A stretch of DNA of 64,000 nt, from positions 186,001-250,000 of the forward strand of contig NZ_JAJMOX010000011.1 of NCBI RefSeq assembly GCF_020991455.1, read 5' to 3'. This document shows positions 1-9,104 of this stretch, piece after piece. Origin of the DNA: Flavobacterium sp. JAS (GTDB lineage Bacteria > Bacteroidota > Bacteroidia > Flavobacteriales > Flavobacteriaceae). The notes beneath the pieces were generated by a model, which saw only the letters and a list, made by a program, of their open reading frames with translations, made no database searches and was not told where the DNA came from. Both the position numbers and the translations under genes were made by a program. Each line of letters opens with the position of its first letter. Within the stretch, counting starts at the first letter, position 1.

Positions 1-651
1 ACGACCAATCATATCAATATTGATATCTGTAATGGTATTAGCAATTGGAAATAATGGATTTTCAGAATAATAACGAGATCCGTGTAAACCGTGCTCTTCA
101 CCAGTTACATGAAGGAATAAAATAGAACGTTTTGGACCATGACCCTCCTTTTTAGCTTTTGCAAATGCTTTTGCTATTTCCATAACTGCTACAGTTCCAG
201 ATCCGTCATCATCAGCTCCGTTATAAATATCTCCATTTTTAACTCCAACGTGATCGTAATGTGCTGAAATTACTAAAACTTCATTCGGTTTTTCAGAACC
301 TTCTATATAAGCCCAAATGTTTTCAGAATCTGGTAAGTTTTCATTGCGTTTTGCATTTAAGAATGCGGCAGGAACATGTTGGTAATAATCAGTTGCTCCT
401 TTAGGAAACGAAATACCATTTTTTTTGTATTGGTCGATCATATACAAACCTGCTTTTTTCTGACCTTTTGACCCTGTTTCGCGGCCTTCCATTTCGTCAG
501 AAGCTACAATATAAAGCATTTTTTTTAGATCTTTTTCCGAAATAGATTTCACATATTTTGTTGGATCTGAGTTGTCTTTAGGGATTGCGTCTTTCGTAGT
601 CGAACATGAAAATGCAGACGCAATTAATAATAGAACTAAAATTTTTTTCAT
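1..651 (-). CDS. M28 family metallo-aminopeptidase, lipoprotein (3' end outside window)
   Basis: This is the N-terminal 217 residues of a zinc-dependent peptidase whose 3' end lies beyond the left edge. It starts with a lipoprotein signal ending in SAFSCS, so it is probably anchored to a membrane facing the periplasm. Family M28 metal-site motifs are clear: SAHYDH near residues 129-134, NGADDDGSG shortly after, then TGEEHGLHGS. M28 enzymes use two zinc ions to remove N-terminal residues from peptides. The start lies 8 bp beyond the stop of the upstream DUF3667 gene on the same strand, so the two are probably cotranscribed. The exact substrate cannot be told. Confidence 0.88.
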   Translation of the reverse strand, partial: MKKILVLLLIASAFSCSTTKDAIPKDNSDPTKYVKSISEKDLKKMLYIVASDEMEGRETGSKGQKKAGLYMIDQYKKNGISFPKGATDYYQHVPAAFLNAKRNENLPDSENIWAYIEGSEKPNEVLVISAHYDHVGVKNGDIYNGADDDGSGTVAVMEIAKAFAKAKKEGHGPKRSILFLHVTGEEHGLHGSRYYSENPLFPIANTITDINIDMIGR

Positions 652-658
652 TGATTAG

Positions 659-1669
659 TTAGTGTAAGTTGATAAATATATATAGCATATAAAAAACGAG
701 TAAAAATAGGATAAAAAAGAAGTTTATAAAAAATAAGATAAAACTTTTAACAAATGAAACGATTCTGCTTTCTCCATAAAAACGATGATGTGCTGGATAA
801 AAATAATATGACATCCAGAGAATACCTACGAAATTAATAATATTACCTACCGCAGTAAGTGGAGTGTCTTCTCCAAATAAGCCAATTACTTTGGTGATAA
901 TAAATAAAATCAGAAAAATTAAAAGTAAAAATGAAAAATAATGTAACGTGAAAATCCCGTGATCAAAATAGAACCATTTCTTTTTGTTGTGAAAAATCCA
1001 TAAAAAGAAGGCAAAGAATGGCATTATAATAAATAGAATTTTTGGAATATTATGAATAAAAGATTCTATAAATTTTTCAATAATTTCCCTTTTAGTATTA
1101 TGTTCAGTGACATGTGTAGCTTTTTCATAAATCCAATATTGAAATTCTGTAAGTTTTTCACTTTCCTTGCCATACTTTTGAATCGAATCGATTTCTTTCA
1201 TCGACTTTAGTTTAAAGTATTTTTTATCGAGTTGTTTCATCGTTTTTTCCTGCAAGTAGTTTTTATCACTGTGACTTTTAGTTTCGTCTTTGCTGGATTT
1301 GGCAATTTGTGAGCTGATTTCTTTTTCACTTTTGTTAAGATTCTCAGTTACTTTATTTGGAAATAAGGCAATTAAAAGAAAAGTAATAAAGCTTATAAAA
1401 ATATACAAACGGACAGGAGCCAGATAAGACAATCGTTTTCCTGACAGATATTCTTTGGTTAAAGTAGAAGGCTTGAAAAGTAAGTTTTTGATGGTTTTCC
1501 AAAAAGCATTTTCATAATGCGTCAAATCTTCAAAGAAATGGATAAATAAGTGATGAAATGTTTTTCTGCTATCTGTATTTTCTTGTCCGCAATTTGGACA
1601 AAATTTTTGTTCGACAACATGTCTGCAATTTAAGCAGGTTTTGTCTTTTCTAATCGGACTGTGTGACAT
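659..1669 (-). CDS. DUF3667 domain-containing membrane protein
   Basis: A 336-residue protein with an N-terminal zinc ribbon (CLNCRHVV then CPNCGQ, residues about 13-28) followed by the conserved DUF3667 stretch around residues 40-90, which contains the first membrane segment (FISFITFLLIALF). A hydrophilic, Lys/Glu-rich segment spans roughly 105-205, and four or more membrane helices fill the C-terminal part. DUF3667 is common in Bacteroidota and has no established function. The M28 peptidase begins 8 bp downstream, suggesting one transcript. Any role, for example sensing or envelope maintenance, would be a guess. Confidence 0.8.
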   Translation of the reverse strand: MSHSPIRKDKTCLNCRHVVEQKFCPNCGQENTDSRKTFHHLFIHFFEDLTHYENAFWKTIKNLLFKPSTLTKEYLSGKRLSYLAPVRLYIFISFITFLLIALFPNKVTENLNKSEKEISSQIAKSSKDETKSHSDKNYLQEKTMKQLDKKYFKLKSMKEIDSIQKYGKESEKLTEFQYWIYEKATHVTEHNTKREIIEKFIESFIHNIPKILFIIMPFFAFFLWIFHNKKKWFYFDHGIFTLHYFSFLLLIFLILFIITKVIGLFGEDTPLTAVGNIINFVGILWMSYYFYPAHHRFYGESRIVSFVKSFILFFINFFFILFLLVFYMLYIFINLH

Positions 1670-1722
1670 TGGTTATTTTATTGATTGATGTGGTTTATGG
1701 TTTAGTTTTTATGTTTTTTTTG

Positions 1723-1832
1723 ACCACGGATGATGCGGATTAAACGGGTTTACGCTGGTTTCTTTTTAGCCTGTGGGATCACTTTTTTAAAATAATCTGT
1801 GTAAATCCGTTTAACCCGTTAAACCTGTGGGC
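1723..1832. repeat. Imperfect long inverted repeat
   Basis: Two arms of about 40 nt flank a short centre: the left begins ACCACGGATGATGCGGATTA and the right ends CCCGTTAAACCTGTGGG. RNA from either strand would fold into a long hairpin. A related single arm lies at 52549-52590 in opposite orientation. It fills most of the gap between the DUF3667 gene and the dienelactone hydrolase gene. No coding potential is visible. Confidence 0.7.
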
Positions 1833-1839
1833 TTAAACT

Positions 1840-2613
1840 TTATTTTTTTAAAACTTCATTTAGGAAAAGCTGTAAGTGTTCGAATGATCTTTTTGCAGCT
1901 ACAGCATTATAGGCAGCGCCTTTAGAATTATCGTTTCCTGCTTCGGGATTTGTAAAAGAGTGAACAGCATTTGCGTAATAAATCATTTGCCAATCGGCTT
2001 TTGAATCACGCATTTCTTGCTGAAAAGCAGTAATTTCTTCCTTAGATTCGTATGGGTCATCAGCACCATGACAAACTAAAACTTTTGTAGTAATTGGTTC
2101 TACAGGGCGACTTGCATCTCTGGCTAAACTTCCATGAAATGAAACAACACCTTTTAGATTCAAATGTCCGCGGGCTGCTTCAAGAACTCCTGTCCCTCCA
2201 AAACAATATCCAATAGCTACAATATTATCAGCATTTGCGCCAGATTTTATCAATTGTTGTAAAGCCAGATTGATACGTTTTTGATATTCGGCATAATTAG
2301 TTTTATAGTGACCGGATATTTTTCCCGCTTCTGTTGTATTTTTTGGATAGTTTCCTTCGCCATAAATATCAGCGATAAAAACGGTATAGCCCAGCTTTGA
2401 TAAATTCTCGGCAATATCTTTTGAAGCTTTATCGATTCCAAGCCACGCAGGTATAAGCAGAATACCAGGATTGTTAGTGCTTTTCTTAGCTGATTTTATT
2501 GATAAACCGTTTAATACCTGAGTACCATCGGCATATTTTACAGGTTTTAATTGCGCATCTATAGTGTTAGAAAACAATATAGTAGCAAAAATGAGTAGGG
2601 CAGAATTTTTCAT
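1840..2613 (-). CDS. Dienelactone hydrolase family protein, secreted
   Basis: A 257-residue alpha/beta hydrolase of the dienelactone hydrolase family. The start at 2613 gives a signal peptide (MKNSALLIFATILFSNTIDA); the open frame continues further upstream but only from a TTG without a signal, so I reject it. The nucleophile motif GYCFGG has Cys at residue 137, typical of this family, with the Asp in GADDPYES and the His in AVHSFTNP completing the triad. Such enzymes hydrolyse lactones or small esters, but in Bacteroidota the physiological substrate is generally unknown. It stands alone on the minus strand. Confidence 0.85.
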   Translation of the reverse strand: MKNSALLIFATILFSNTIDAQLKPVKYADGTQVLNGLSIKSAKKSTNNPGILLIPAWLGIDKASKDIAENLSKLGYTVFIADIYGEGNYPKNTTEAGKISGHYKTNYAEYQKRINLALQQLIKSGANADNIVAIGYCFGGTGVLEAARGHLNLKGVVSFHGSLARDASRPVEPITTKVLVCHGADDPYESKEEITAFQQEMRDSKADWQMIYYANAVHSFTNPEAGNDNSKGAAYNAVAAKRSFEHLQLFLNEVLKK

Positions 2614-2744
2614 GTTTTCACAATTTTTAACAAATATCAGAAATAATATGTTACAAAAAAACCTCAAAAGTCATTTCTTCTGAGGTTTCTAACATTTGGC
2701 TTTCGGAATTAATAATCTATTGAAATTTAAATTATTGTGAATGC

Positions 2745-3197
2745 TTATAAAGTGATATTTCGTTTAAAAGCGCAACCTAATTCAATCATTGAATCTGTTT
2801 TAGCAATTCCAGGAATATTATCAATTTTTTCATATAATATTCTACGCATGTGTTCGTGGTTTTTTGCTGTAATTTTAAGGTAAAGTGTAAAAGATCCTGT
2901 TACAAAATAACATTCTGTAATTTCAGGTATTTCTTTTAACGCTTCTATAATTCGCTCTGAATCGGAATCCTTATTTAGTGTAATACCCGTAAAAGAAGCC
3001 CAATCGTAACCAATTTGTTTTTCGTTCAAAATAGGCTTGATGCCTGTTATGATTCCTTGTTCAAATAAACGGTTAATACGTTGGTGGACCATAGTATTTG
3101 AAATTTTTAAATTAGTAGCAATGGTAGAATATGCAATTCGCCCATCTTTTTCTAATTCCTTTATAATTTTAATGTCAAACTCGTCTAAGATATCCAT
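2745..3197 (-). CDS. Lrp/AsnC family transcriptional regulator
   Basis: A 150-residue protein of standard Lrp/AsnC length: an N-terminal helix-turn-helix (about residues 8-55, with AYSTIATNLKISNTMVHQRI as the DNA-reading part) and a C-terminal RAM ligand-binding/oligomerisation domain (about 68-145). These regulators bind amino acids and control genes of amino-acid metabolism. It is divergent from rocD across a 201-bp gap, so rocD is its most likely target, with an ornithine- or arginine-linked ligand probable but unproven. Confidence 0.88.
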   Translation of the reverse strand: MDILDEFDIKIIKELEKDGRIAYSTIATNLKISNTMVHQRINRLFEQGIITGIKPILNEKQIGYDWASFTGITLNKDSDSERIIEALKEIPEITECYFVTGSFTLYLKITAKNHEHMRRILYEKIDNIPGIAKTDSMIELGCAFKRNITL

Positions 3198-3345
3198 GCA
3201 ATATTTTTTTTCGTTTAATTTATGTAAAGATAAAAATAACTATCATTTGTTGTTTAAATATGAAAGGTAAAATGACTTGTAATTGTGTTAAAATAAGTGA
3301 TTTTGTTTTTATAAAAGCTATTACTGAGTTAAAACATGTTGATTA

Positions 3346-3377
3346 TTGCATTTAAATAAATAAATTTTATATTTTTG
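3346..3377 (+). promoter_or_regulatory. Predicted rocD promoter (Bacteroidota type)
   Basis: A TTG at 3346-3348 and TATTTTTG at 3370-3377 are separated by 21 bp, matching the Bacteroidota primary sigma consensus (TTG, about 19-21 bp, TAnnTTTG). The rocD ATG is 21 bp downstream of the -7 box. The divergent Lrp gene shares this intergenic space, so its operator should lie nearby. Confidence 0.6.
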
Positions 3378-3398
3378 CTTCAATAAAAATAAATTATC

Positions 3399-4652
3399 AT
3401 GGGACATAAGCAAGAAGTACTTTCATCAAAGTCTGAGGTTTTGATCGAAAAAGAAAACAAATACGGAGCTCACAATTATCATCCACTTCCAGTTGTGTTA
3501 GAAAGAGGAGAAGGAGTATATGTTTGGGATGTTGACGGAAAAAAGTATTATGATTTTTTATCGGCTTATTCTGCAGTAAATCAAGGTCACTGCCATCCAA
3601 AAATTGTAAAAGCAATGACGGATCAGGCAATGAAATTGTCTTTGACTTCTCGTGCTTTTTACAATGATAAATTAGGAAACTACGAAGAATTTGTAACCAA
3701 TTATTTTGGTTTTGATAAAGTATTACCAATGAATACTGGTGCAGAAGCGGTTGAAACGGCTTTGAAACTTTGTAGAAAATGGGCTTATGAAGTAAAAGGA
3801 ATCCACGAAAATCTAGCACAAATTATTGTTTGCGAGAATAATTTTCACGGAAGAACAACTACAATTATTTCTTTTTCGAATGATGAAACTGCCCGTAAAA
3901 GCTTTGGTCCATTTACAGAAGGATTTATAAAAATAGAATATGATAATCTTCAAGCTCTTGAAAAAGTTTTAGAATCATCAAAAAATATAGCAGGATTCCT
4001 AGTAGAACCAATTCAGGGTGAAGCAGGAGTTTATGTACCATCAGAAGGATATTTGGCGAAAGCAAAAGCGTTGTGTGAGAAACATAATGTATTGTTTATT
4101 GCAGATGAGGTTCAGACGGGAATTGCGCGTACCGGAAAATTATTAGCCGTTCATCACGAAAATGTACAACCGGATATCTTGATTTTAGGAAAAGCAATTT
4201 CTGGTGGAGTTTATCCAGTTTCGGCAGTTTTGGCAAATAACGAAATCATGAATGTAATTAAACCTGGACAACACGGATCTACTTTTGGAGGAAATCCTGT
4301 TGCTGCAGCTGTTGCAATTGCGGCTCTTGAAGTGGTTAAAGAAGAAAATTTAGCAGAAAACGCTGAACGTTTAGGAATTATTTTAAGAAAAGGATTAAAC
4401 GAAATTAAAGAACGCAATAACTTAATTACTTTAGTTAGAGGAAAAGGTTTATTGAACGCTATTGTAATTAACTGTGGAGAGGATTCTGATTTGGCTTGGG
4501 AAATTTGCTTAAAATTCAGAGATAACGGATTATTAGCAAAACCAACTCACGGGAATAAAATTCGTTTGGCACCGCCATTAGTAATGACAGAAGAACAAAT
4601 TCAGGAATGTCTTGAAATTATCGAGAAATCACTGAACGATTTTAGAGATTAA
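3399..4652 (+). CDS. rocD: Ornithine--oxo-acid transaminase
   Basis: A 417-residue class III PLP-dependent aminotransferase of the usual length. It interconverts ornithine plus 2-oxoglutarate and glutamate semialdehyde plus glutamate, linking arginine breakdown to proline and glutamate. Visible signatures are NTGAEAVETALKL (phosphate binding), VEPIQGEAGV, the ADEVQTG motif, the PLP lysine in ILGKAISGG (Lys265), and STFGGNP. It is monocistronic, with a predicted promoter just upstream and a strong terminator downstream. The divergent Lrp-type regulator is its probable controller. Confidence 0.95.
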   Translation: MGHKQEVLSSKSEVLIEKENKYGAHNYHPLPVVLERGEGVYVWDVDGKKYYDFLSAYSAVNQGHCHPKIVKAMTDQAMKLSLTSRAFYNDKLGNYEEFVTNYFGFDKVLPMNTGAEAVETALKLCRKWAYEVKGIHENLAQIIVCENNFHGRTTTIISFSNDETARKSFGPFTEGFIKIEYDNLQALEKVLESSKNIAGFLVEPIQGEAGVYVPSEGYLAKAKALCEKHNVLFIADEVQTGIARTGKLLAVHHENVQPDILILGKAISGGVYPVSAVLANNEIMNVIKPGQHGSTFGGNPVAAAVAIAALEVVKEENLAENAERLGIILRKGLNEIKERNNLITLVRGKGLLNAIVINCGEDSDLAWEICLKFRDNGLLAKPTHGNKIRLAPPLVMTEEQIQECLEIIEKSLNDFRD

Positions 4653-4684
4653 CTAATAAATGCATAGTTTATAAAACTTTAAAA

Positions 4685-4719
4685 AACATATTCGGAACGT
4701 CGAATATGTTTTTTTTTTT
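4685..4719 (+). terminator. Rho-independent terminator of rocD
   Basis: A 10-bp stem (AACATATTCG / CGAATATGTT) with a 6-nt loop, followed by a run of T to 4719. It begins 33 bp after the rocD stop codon. Confidence 0.9.
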
Positions 4720-4846
4720 GCTTTAAAACAATAGTACTATTTTAACATAATTAAACCTTTTGAAGGCTATTAAGAACTTGTTAGGTGAATTAATTTTGCA
4801 AAAAAAAATCACAAATAAGCAAATTATTAATTTATTCGGATAAGAT

Positions 4847-5936
4847 ATGGTAACAATAAGTCTTTGTATGATCGTAAAAAATGAAGAAGATACATTAGCA
4901 AATTGCCTTAATTCTGTAAAGGAAATTGTTGATGAAATTTGTTGATACGGGTTCTAATGATCGAACGAAAGAAATAGCTTATTCATTTACTGATAAAGTC
5001 TATGACTTTGAGTGGATAAATGATTTTGCAGCACGAAATTTTGCCTTTTCTAAAGCCACAATGGATTATCAGTTGTGGTTAGATGCAGACGATATTATAA
5101 TTGAAAAGGATAAAGCAGCATTTTTGGATTTAAAGAAGACACTTAGCCCAGAAATTGATATAGTTTTGATGAAATATAACTATGTCGTTGACAACAATAA
5201 TAATCCGATATATTCTTTTCATAGAGAAAGATTACTAAAGAGACTTAATAATTATCAATGGAATGATCCTGTTCATGAATACATTGAATATCGTGACAAT
5301 TACTTAATATCTGAAATTGCTGTAACACATAAAAAAATAGATGTCTTTTCAGATAGAAATTTAAAAATTTATGAAGAACAGCTTCGTAAAAAAATACCTT
5401 TTTCTTCAAGATCATTATACTATTATGCAAGAGAATTAAGAGATCACAACAAACATATAGAAGCAATTGAATACTTTAATAAATTTCTAGATACAAAACA
5501 AGGTGCCCCTGGTGATAATATAAATGCTTGTTTAGAAATTGGTAAAATTTATAAGGTATTAGGGGATAATGATAATGCCTTGAAATATTTTTTCCAAAGT
5601 TTTTCTTATGATATTCCCAGAGCAGAATCTTGCTGTGAAATAGCAGCTATTTATAAAGAAAATCAAGATTATCGAAAAGCCATTTATTTGTATGAACATA
5701 TATTAACGTTGAAAATTCCTAATGATGCTAGTATAATTATGGTTGACTCTTGGAACTTTGTTCCTGCTATAGAGTTAGCAGTTTGTTATTACAATAATGG
5801 TGATATTGAAAAAGCTGTTTACTATAATGAAATGGCAGGGAAATTTAAAGATAAACATGAATCGGTTCTACATAATCGTGAATTTTTTAATAAGGAAAGA
5901 TCTAAAGATTTTTTTTATAAAGAGTATAAACATTAA
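4847..5936 (+). pseudogene. Family 2 glycosyltransferase with TPR-like tail, frameshifted
   Basis: Two frames together make one family 2 glycosyltransferase of the SLCMIVKNEE type. The first frame, from the ATG at 4847, reads 32 codons ending KEIVDEIC and stops at 4943-4945. The second frame, from about 4941, continues with VDTGSNDRTKEIA, the nucleotide-sugar motif that should follow directly, then LDADD near residue 55 of that piece and several TPR-like helical pairs to the end. One extra base, or loss of two, at about 4940 separates them. The lesion removes normal translation of the catalytic N-terminus; a sequencing error is possible. An ATG at 4926 or 4932 could start the second piece, but without the first strand of the fold. 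Confidence 0.75.
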
Positions 5937-5975
5937 ATATATTGAAAGTTTAAATCGTTATATTTATACTATAAA

Positions 5976-6001
5976 AAGGCGTTCGCCACAGCGAACGCCT
6001 T
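5976..6001. repeat. Short perfect hairpin repeat
   Basis: An 11-bp stem (AAGGCGTTCGC / GCGAACGCCTT) with a CACA loop and no T-tract, so probably not a terminator. A shorter related hairpin, TTCGCCACGGCGAA, sits at 62844-62857. Confidence 0.6.
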
Positions 6002-6046
6002 CTGGTTATAATTACTTAAAATATCAAAAAAAGTAACTATTTCTTT

Positions 6047-6081
6047 AGAGTCAATGTTTATAAAGCATTGACTCTTTTTTT
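6047..6081 (+). terminator. Rho-independent terminator, plus strand
   Basis: A 10-bp stem (AGAGTCAATG / CATTGACTCT) with a 9-nt loop, followed by TTTTT. It ends transcription from the glycosyltransferase side. It lies just outside the 3' end of the convergent cysteine desulfurase gene and has no T-tract in that direction. Confidence 0.8.
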
Positions 6082-6084
6082 ATT

Positions 6085-8019
6085 TTAAAACCTAACTTTT
6101 TTAAGTTCCCACAAGGTTTTAATAAACGTATCTACATCTTGAGTGGTATTGTAAAATGCCAGCGAAGGACGAACAGTTGTTTCAACACCCATTCGTCGTA
6201 AAATTGGCTGTGCACAATGATGTCCGGTTCTTACGGCAACACCTTCTTTGTTAAGCGCTTGACCAACCTGGTCATTTGAATAACCTTGAAGATTAAAAGA
6301 AAGTACACTTGCTTTATCTTTTGCAGTTCCAATTAATCTTACGCCAGGAATTTCTTTTAAGAGGTTTGTGGCATATTCTAACAAATAATGTTCGTATTGC
6401 CCGATTGCGTCAATTCCTAATTTTGTCACATAATCAATAGCAGCTCCAAGACCAATTGCATCAGCGATATTTCCTGTTCCTGCTTCAAAACGATTGGGTG
6501 CTTTGTGGTATTTGATTTCCTCAAAAGTCACATCCTGAATCATATTTCCGCCAGCTTGATATGGTTGCATTTCGTTTAGTAAATCTTCTTTTCCGTATAA
6601 TGCGCCAATTCCTGTTGGACCAAATAATTTATGTCCCGAAAAAACAAGCCAATCCGGATTTAAATCCTGAACATCCACTTTCATGTGAGAAACGGATTGT
6701 GCGCCGTCGATTAAAACTTTCGCTCCAGCGGAATGTGCCATTTCGACAATTTTTTTAGCAGGAGTTACAGTTCCTAATGCATTTGAAACTTGGGTAAAAG
6801 CAACCAAACGTGTTTTCGGATTCAGCAGTTTCGCATATTCATCAAGCAGAATCTGACCGTCGTCATCAACCGGAATCACTCTTAGTTTCAATCCTTTTTT
6901 ATCAGCCAATCGTTTCCACGGAACAATATTCGCATGATGTTCCAGATTACTCACAATGATTTCGTCTCCAGCAACTAAATTCTGATCGCCCCAACTTTGT
7001 GCTACCAAATTAATTCCTTCAGTTGCGCCGCGAACAAATACAATTTCATTTACAGAACCTGCATTCAAAAAGGTTTTTACCTTTTCGCGTGCGTCTTCAT
7101 AAGCGTCAGAAGCTCGTGCCGCTAATTCATGCGCTGCACGATGAATATTTGAATTTTCATGTTCGTAGAAATACGCAATACGATCAATTACCGATTGTGG
7201 CTTTTGAGTTGTTGCTGCATTATCAAACCAAACCAGAGGTTTTCCATTTACGGTTTCTCTTAGAATCGGGAAATCTTTTTTGATTAATTCTGCATTAAAA
7301 TGAGAACCTGTAGCACCACTGATTTCTTTAGAACCAAAAGTACTTCCTACGATTGCATTTGGACTTTTTTTATCAAAAGCAAAAGGATTCTGATCTAAGA
7401 AATAATAGTTGTTTCCTAGTCCATTTCCATTTAATGGAGAAATGTCGCGTCTTTTAAATTGTGTATCAACTGTTGCTAAAGCCGTTTGTAATTCAATTTC
7501 AAAAGAAGAATTCTCCGTTTGAAATGGCAAATATTGGTTGTTCAACAATAATTGAGAGAAAAACGAGTCTTCGTTCAATTGTAGCGATTCTCCATTTTTT
7601 AAATTAGAATCATGAAAACCGGTATGCGGATTATTCATATTAACATTATAATCTTCCTGAACTCCTGATGTTGTAACGCCGCTTTGGGGATTAAATCCGG
7701 CTCCGGCATTTGGATATAAAGCCGAGGCTCCCGTATTGCTATAATTAGCAACAGTTGGAGTCGCTCCAAAACCGCTAAATGAATTTTGGGTTGGCTGAAT
7801 ATTCAACGGATCTTGTGCAGAAATCGGAATTGTATTACCTACATTTCCGGACTGCAATAACGTTTCTGCAATTTTAGTCGCACGAGGATGTTCACTTTTA
7901 TCTGGAGTCAACGAAATTTCTTTCGGAAACTCATTGGGTAAAGTCCTGAACAGCTCGTTTGCTAAATTTTGCAAATCGTCAATGTTTGGTAAACCGTTGT
8001 TGTTAGTATTTGTACTCAT
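6085..8019 (-). CDS. Family 2A encapsulin cargo: cysteine desulfurase with long disordered N-terminus
   Basis: A 644-residue fusion. The first about 225-240 residues are low-complexity and rich in Asn, Ser, Gly, Thr and Gln, the disordered extension that targets this enzyme into family 2A encapsulin shells. The rest is a SufS-type PLP cysteine desulfurase: it starts near KKDFPILRE, has the PLP lysine in SGHKLFG (Lys464) and the persulfide cysteine in TGHHCAQP (Cys602). It converts cysteine to alanine and carries the sulfur as a persulfide. The gene begins 17 bp inside the end of the shell gene, so the two are translationally coupled. No SufE or SufBCD genes are nearby, which fits a storage rather than Fe-S assembly role. 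Cargo identity is strong; sulfur storage follows from described homologues, not from this sequence. Confidence 0.93.
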   Translation of the reverse strand: MSTNTNNNGLPNIDDLQNLANELFRTLPNEFPKEISLTPDKSEHPRATKIAETLLQSGNVGNTIPISAQDPLNIQPTQNSFSGFGATPTVANYSNTGASALYPNAGAGFNPQSGVTTSGVQEDYNVNMNNPHTGFHDSNLKNGESLQLNEDSFFSQLLLNNQYLPFQTENSSFEIELQTALATVDTQFKRRDISPLNGNGLGNNYYFLDQNPFAFDKKSPNAIVGSTFGSKEISGATGSHFNAELIKKDFPILRETVNGKPLVWFDNAATTQKPQSVIDRIAYFYEHENSNIHRAAHELAARASDAYEDAREKVKTFLNAGSVNEIVFVRGATEGINLVAQSWGDQNLVAGDEIIVSNLEHHANIVPWKRLADKKGLKLRVIPVDDDGQILLDEYAKLLNPKTRLVAFTQVSNALGTVTPAKKIVEMAHSAGAKVLIDGAQSVSHMKVDVQDLNPDWLVFSGHKLFGPTGIGALYGKEDLLNEMQPYQAGGNMIQDVTFEEIKYHKAPNRFEAGTGNIADAIGLGAAIDYVTKLGIDAIGQYEHYLLEYATNLLKEIPGVRLIGTAKDKASVLSFNLQGYSNDQVGQALNKEGVAVRTGHHCAQPILRRMGVETTVRPSLAFYNTTQDVDTFIKTLWELKKVRF

Positions 8020-8923
8020 GATACTTTCCTATTTCTACATCTTCAAGAACAGCGATGGCATCATCTACTAAAATTGCCAATGAGCAATATAGAGATACAA
8101 GGTAAGAAGCAATAGCTTTTTCATTTATTCCCATAAAACGAACCGATAATCCAGGAGATTGTTCCCCTTGTAATCCAGGTTGAATAAGCCCGATTACACC
8201 CTGACGGCTTTCGCCTGTTCTTAAAAGAATGATTTTTGATTTTCCTTTTACGATTGGCAATTTATCTGATGGGATTAGCGGAATTCCTCTCCATGTTAAA
8301 AACTGTGATCCAAATAAAGAAGTTGTTGGAGGCGGAACTCCACGACGTGTACACTCACGGCCAAAAGCAGCAATTGCCAAAGGATGTAACAAAAAGAAAC
8401 CCGGTTCTTTCCAAACTTTAGTCAGTAATTCGTCTAAATCGTCTGGAGTTGGTGCACCAGTTCTTGTTTTTATAATTTGCGAAGGAGCAACGTTGCTCAA
8501 CAAGCCATAATCTTTATTGTTTATTAATTCGCTTTCCTGACGTTCTTTGATGGTTTCAATTGCCAGACGAAGCTGTTCTGAAATTTGATTGTATGGTTTA
8601 CTGTACAAATCAGAAACACGTGTATGAACTTCTACAATTGTTTGAACTGCAGCTAGATTGTATTCTCGTGGATTATCAATATAATCGACAAAAGTGTTTG
8701 GTAAAACTTTTTCGTCTCTTGTAGAACAATCTACTTCTATGTGACTTGCATCTTTTACTTTATTCAAACGAAATACACCAGATTCTACCGGTGTCCAATG
8801 CAAAAGATGCGTTAGCCAACGTGGAGATATGGTTCCAATTTGAGGAACTGTACGTGTTGCAATTGCTAATTGTCTTGCCGCTACATCGCCTAATGCGGTC
8901 TGTTGTTGTTTTGATTCAGCCAT
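8003..8923 (-). CDS. Family 2A encapsulin nanocompartment shell protein (SrpI-like)
   Basis: A 306-residue protein with the family 2A encapsulin pattern: an N-terminal arm (LGDVAARQLAIATRTVPQ), a segment with ISPRWLTHLLHWTPVE, the E-loop/P-domain region, and the C-terminal part with GLSVRFMGINEKAIASYLVS. These proteins have the HK97 phage-capsid fold and assemble into icosahedral shells. Characterised relatives enclose the cysteine desulfurase encoded just downstream, and some store elemental sulfur. The length is typical and no cNMP-binding insertion (family 2B) is present. It overlaps the cargo gene by 17 bp. The upstream 181-bp gap contains a TATTTTTG box on the minus strand at 9032-9039 as a possible promoter element, but no clear -33 partner. 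Confidence 0.93.
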   Translation of the reverse strand: MAESKQQQTALGDVAARQLAIATRTVPQIGTISPRWLTHLLHWTPVESGVFRLNKVKDASHIEVDCSTRDEKVLPNTFVDYIDNPREYNLAAVQTIVEVHTRVSDLYSKPYNQISEQLRLAIETIKERQESELINNKDYGLLSNVAPSQIIKTRTGAPTPDDLDELLTKVWKEPGFFLLHPLAIAAFGRECTRRGVPPPTTSLFGSQFLTWRGIPLIPSDKLPIVKGKSKIILLRTGESRQGVIGLIQPGLQGEQSPGLSVRFMGINEKAIASYLVSLYCSLAILVDDAIAVLEDVEIGKYHEYKY

Positions 8924-9104
8924 GATTTAATGCTTTAAAGGTTATTTTTTTGTTTTAAGATGTTAATAGGTTTCAAGTGACAAAGTCCTATTTTATGCTA
9001 TAAGTAAATTTATGTTAAAAATAAAAGCGCTCAAAAATAAATGAGGTTTAATTTACTTTAAATAATTTATAAGTTATTGATAGTTAGAATTAAAGAGTCT
9101 TTAC

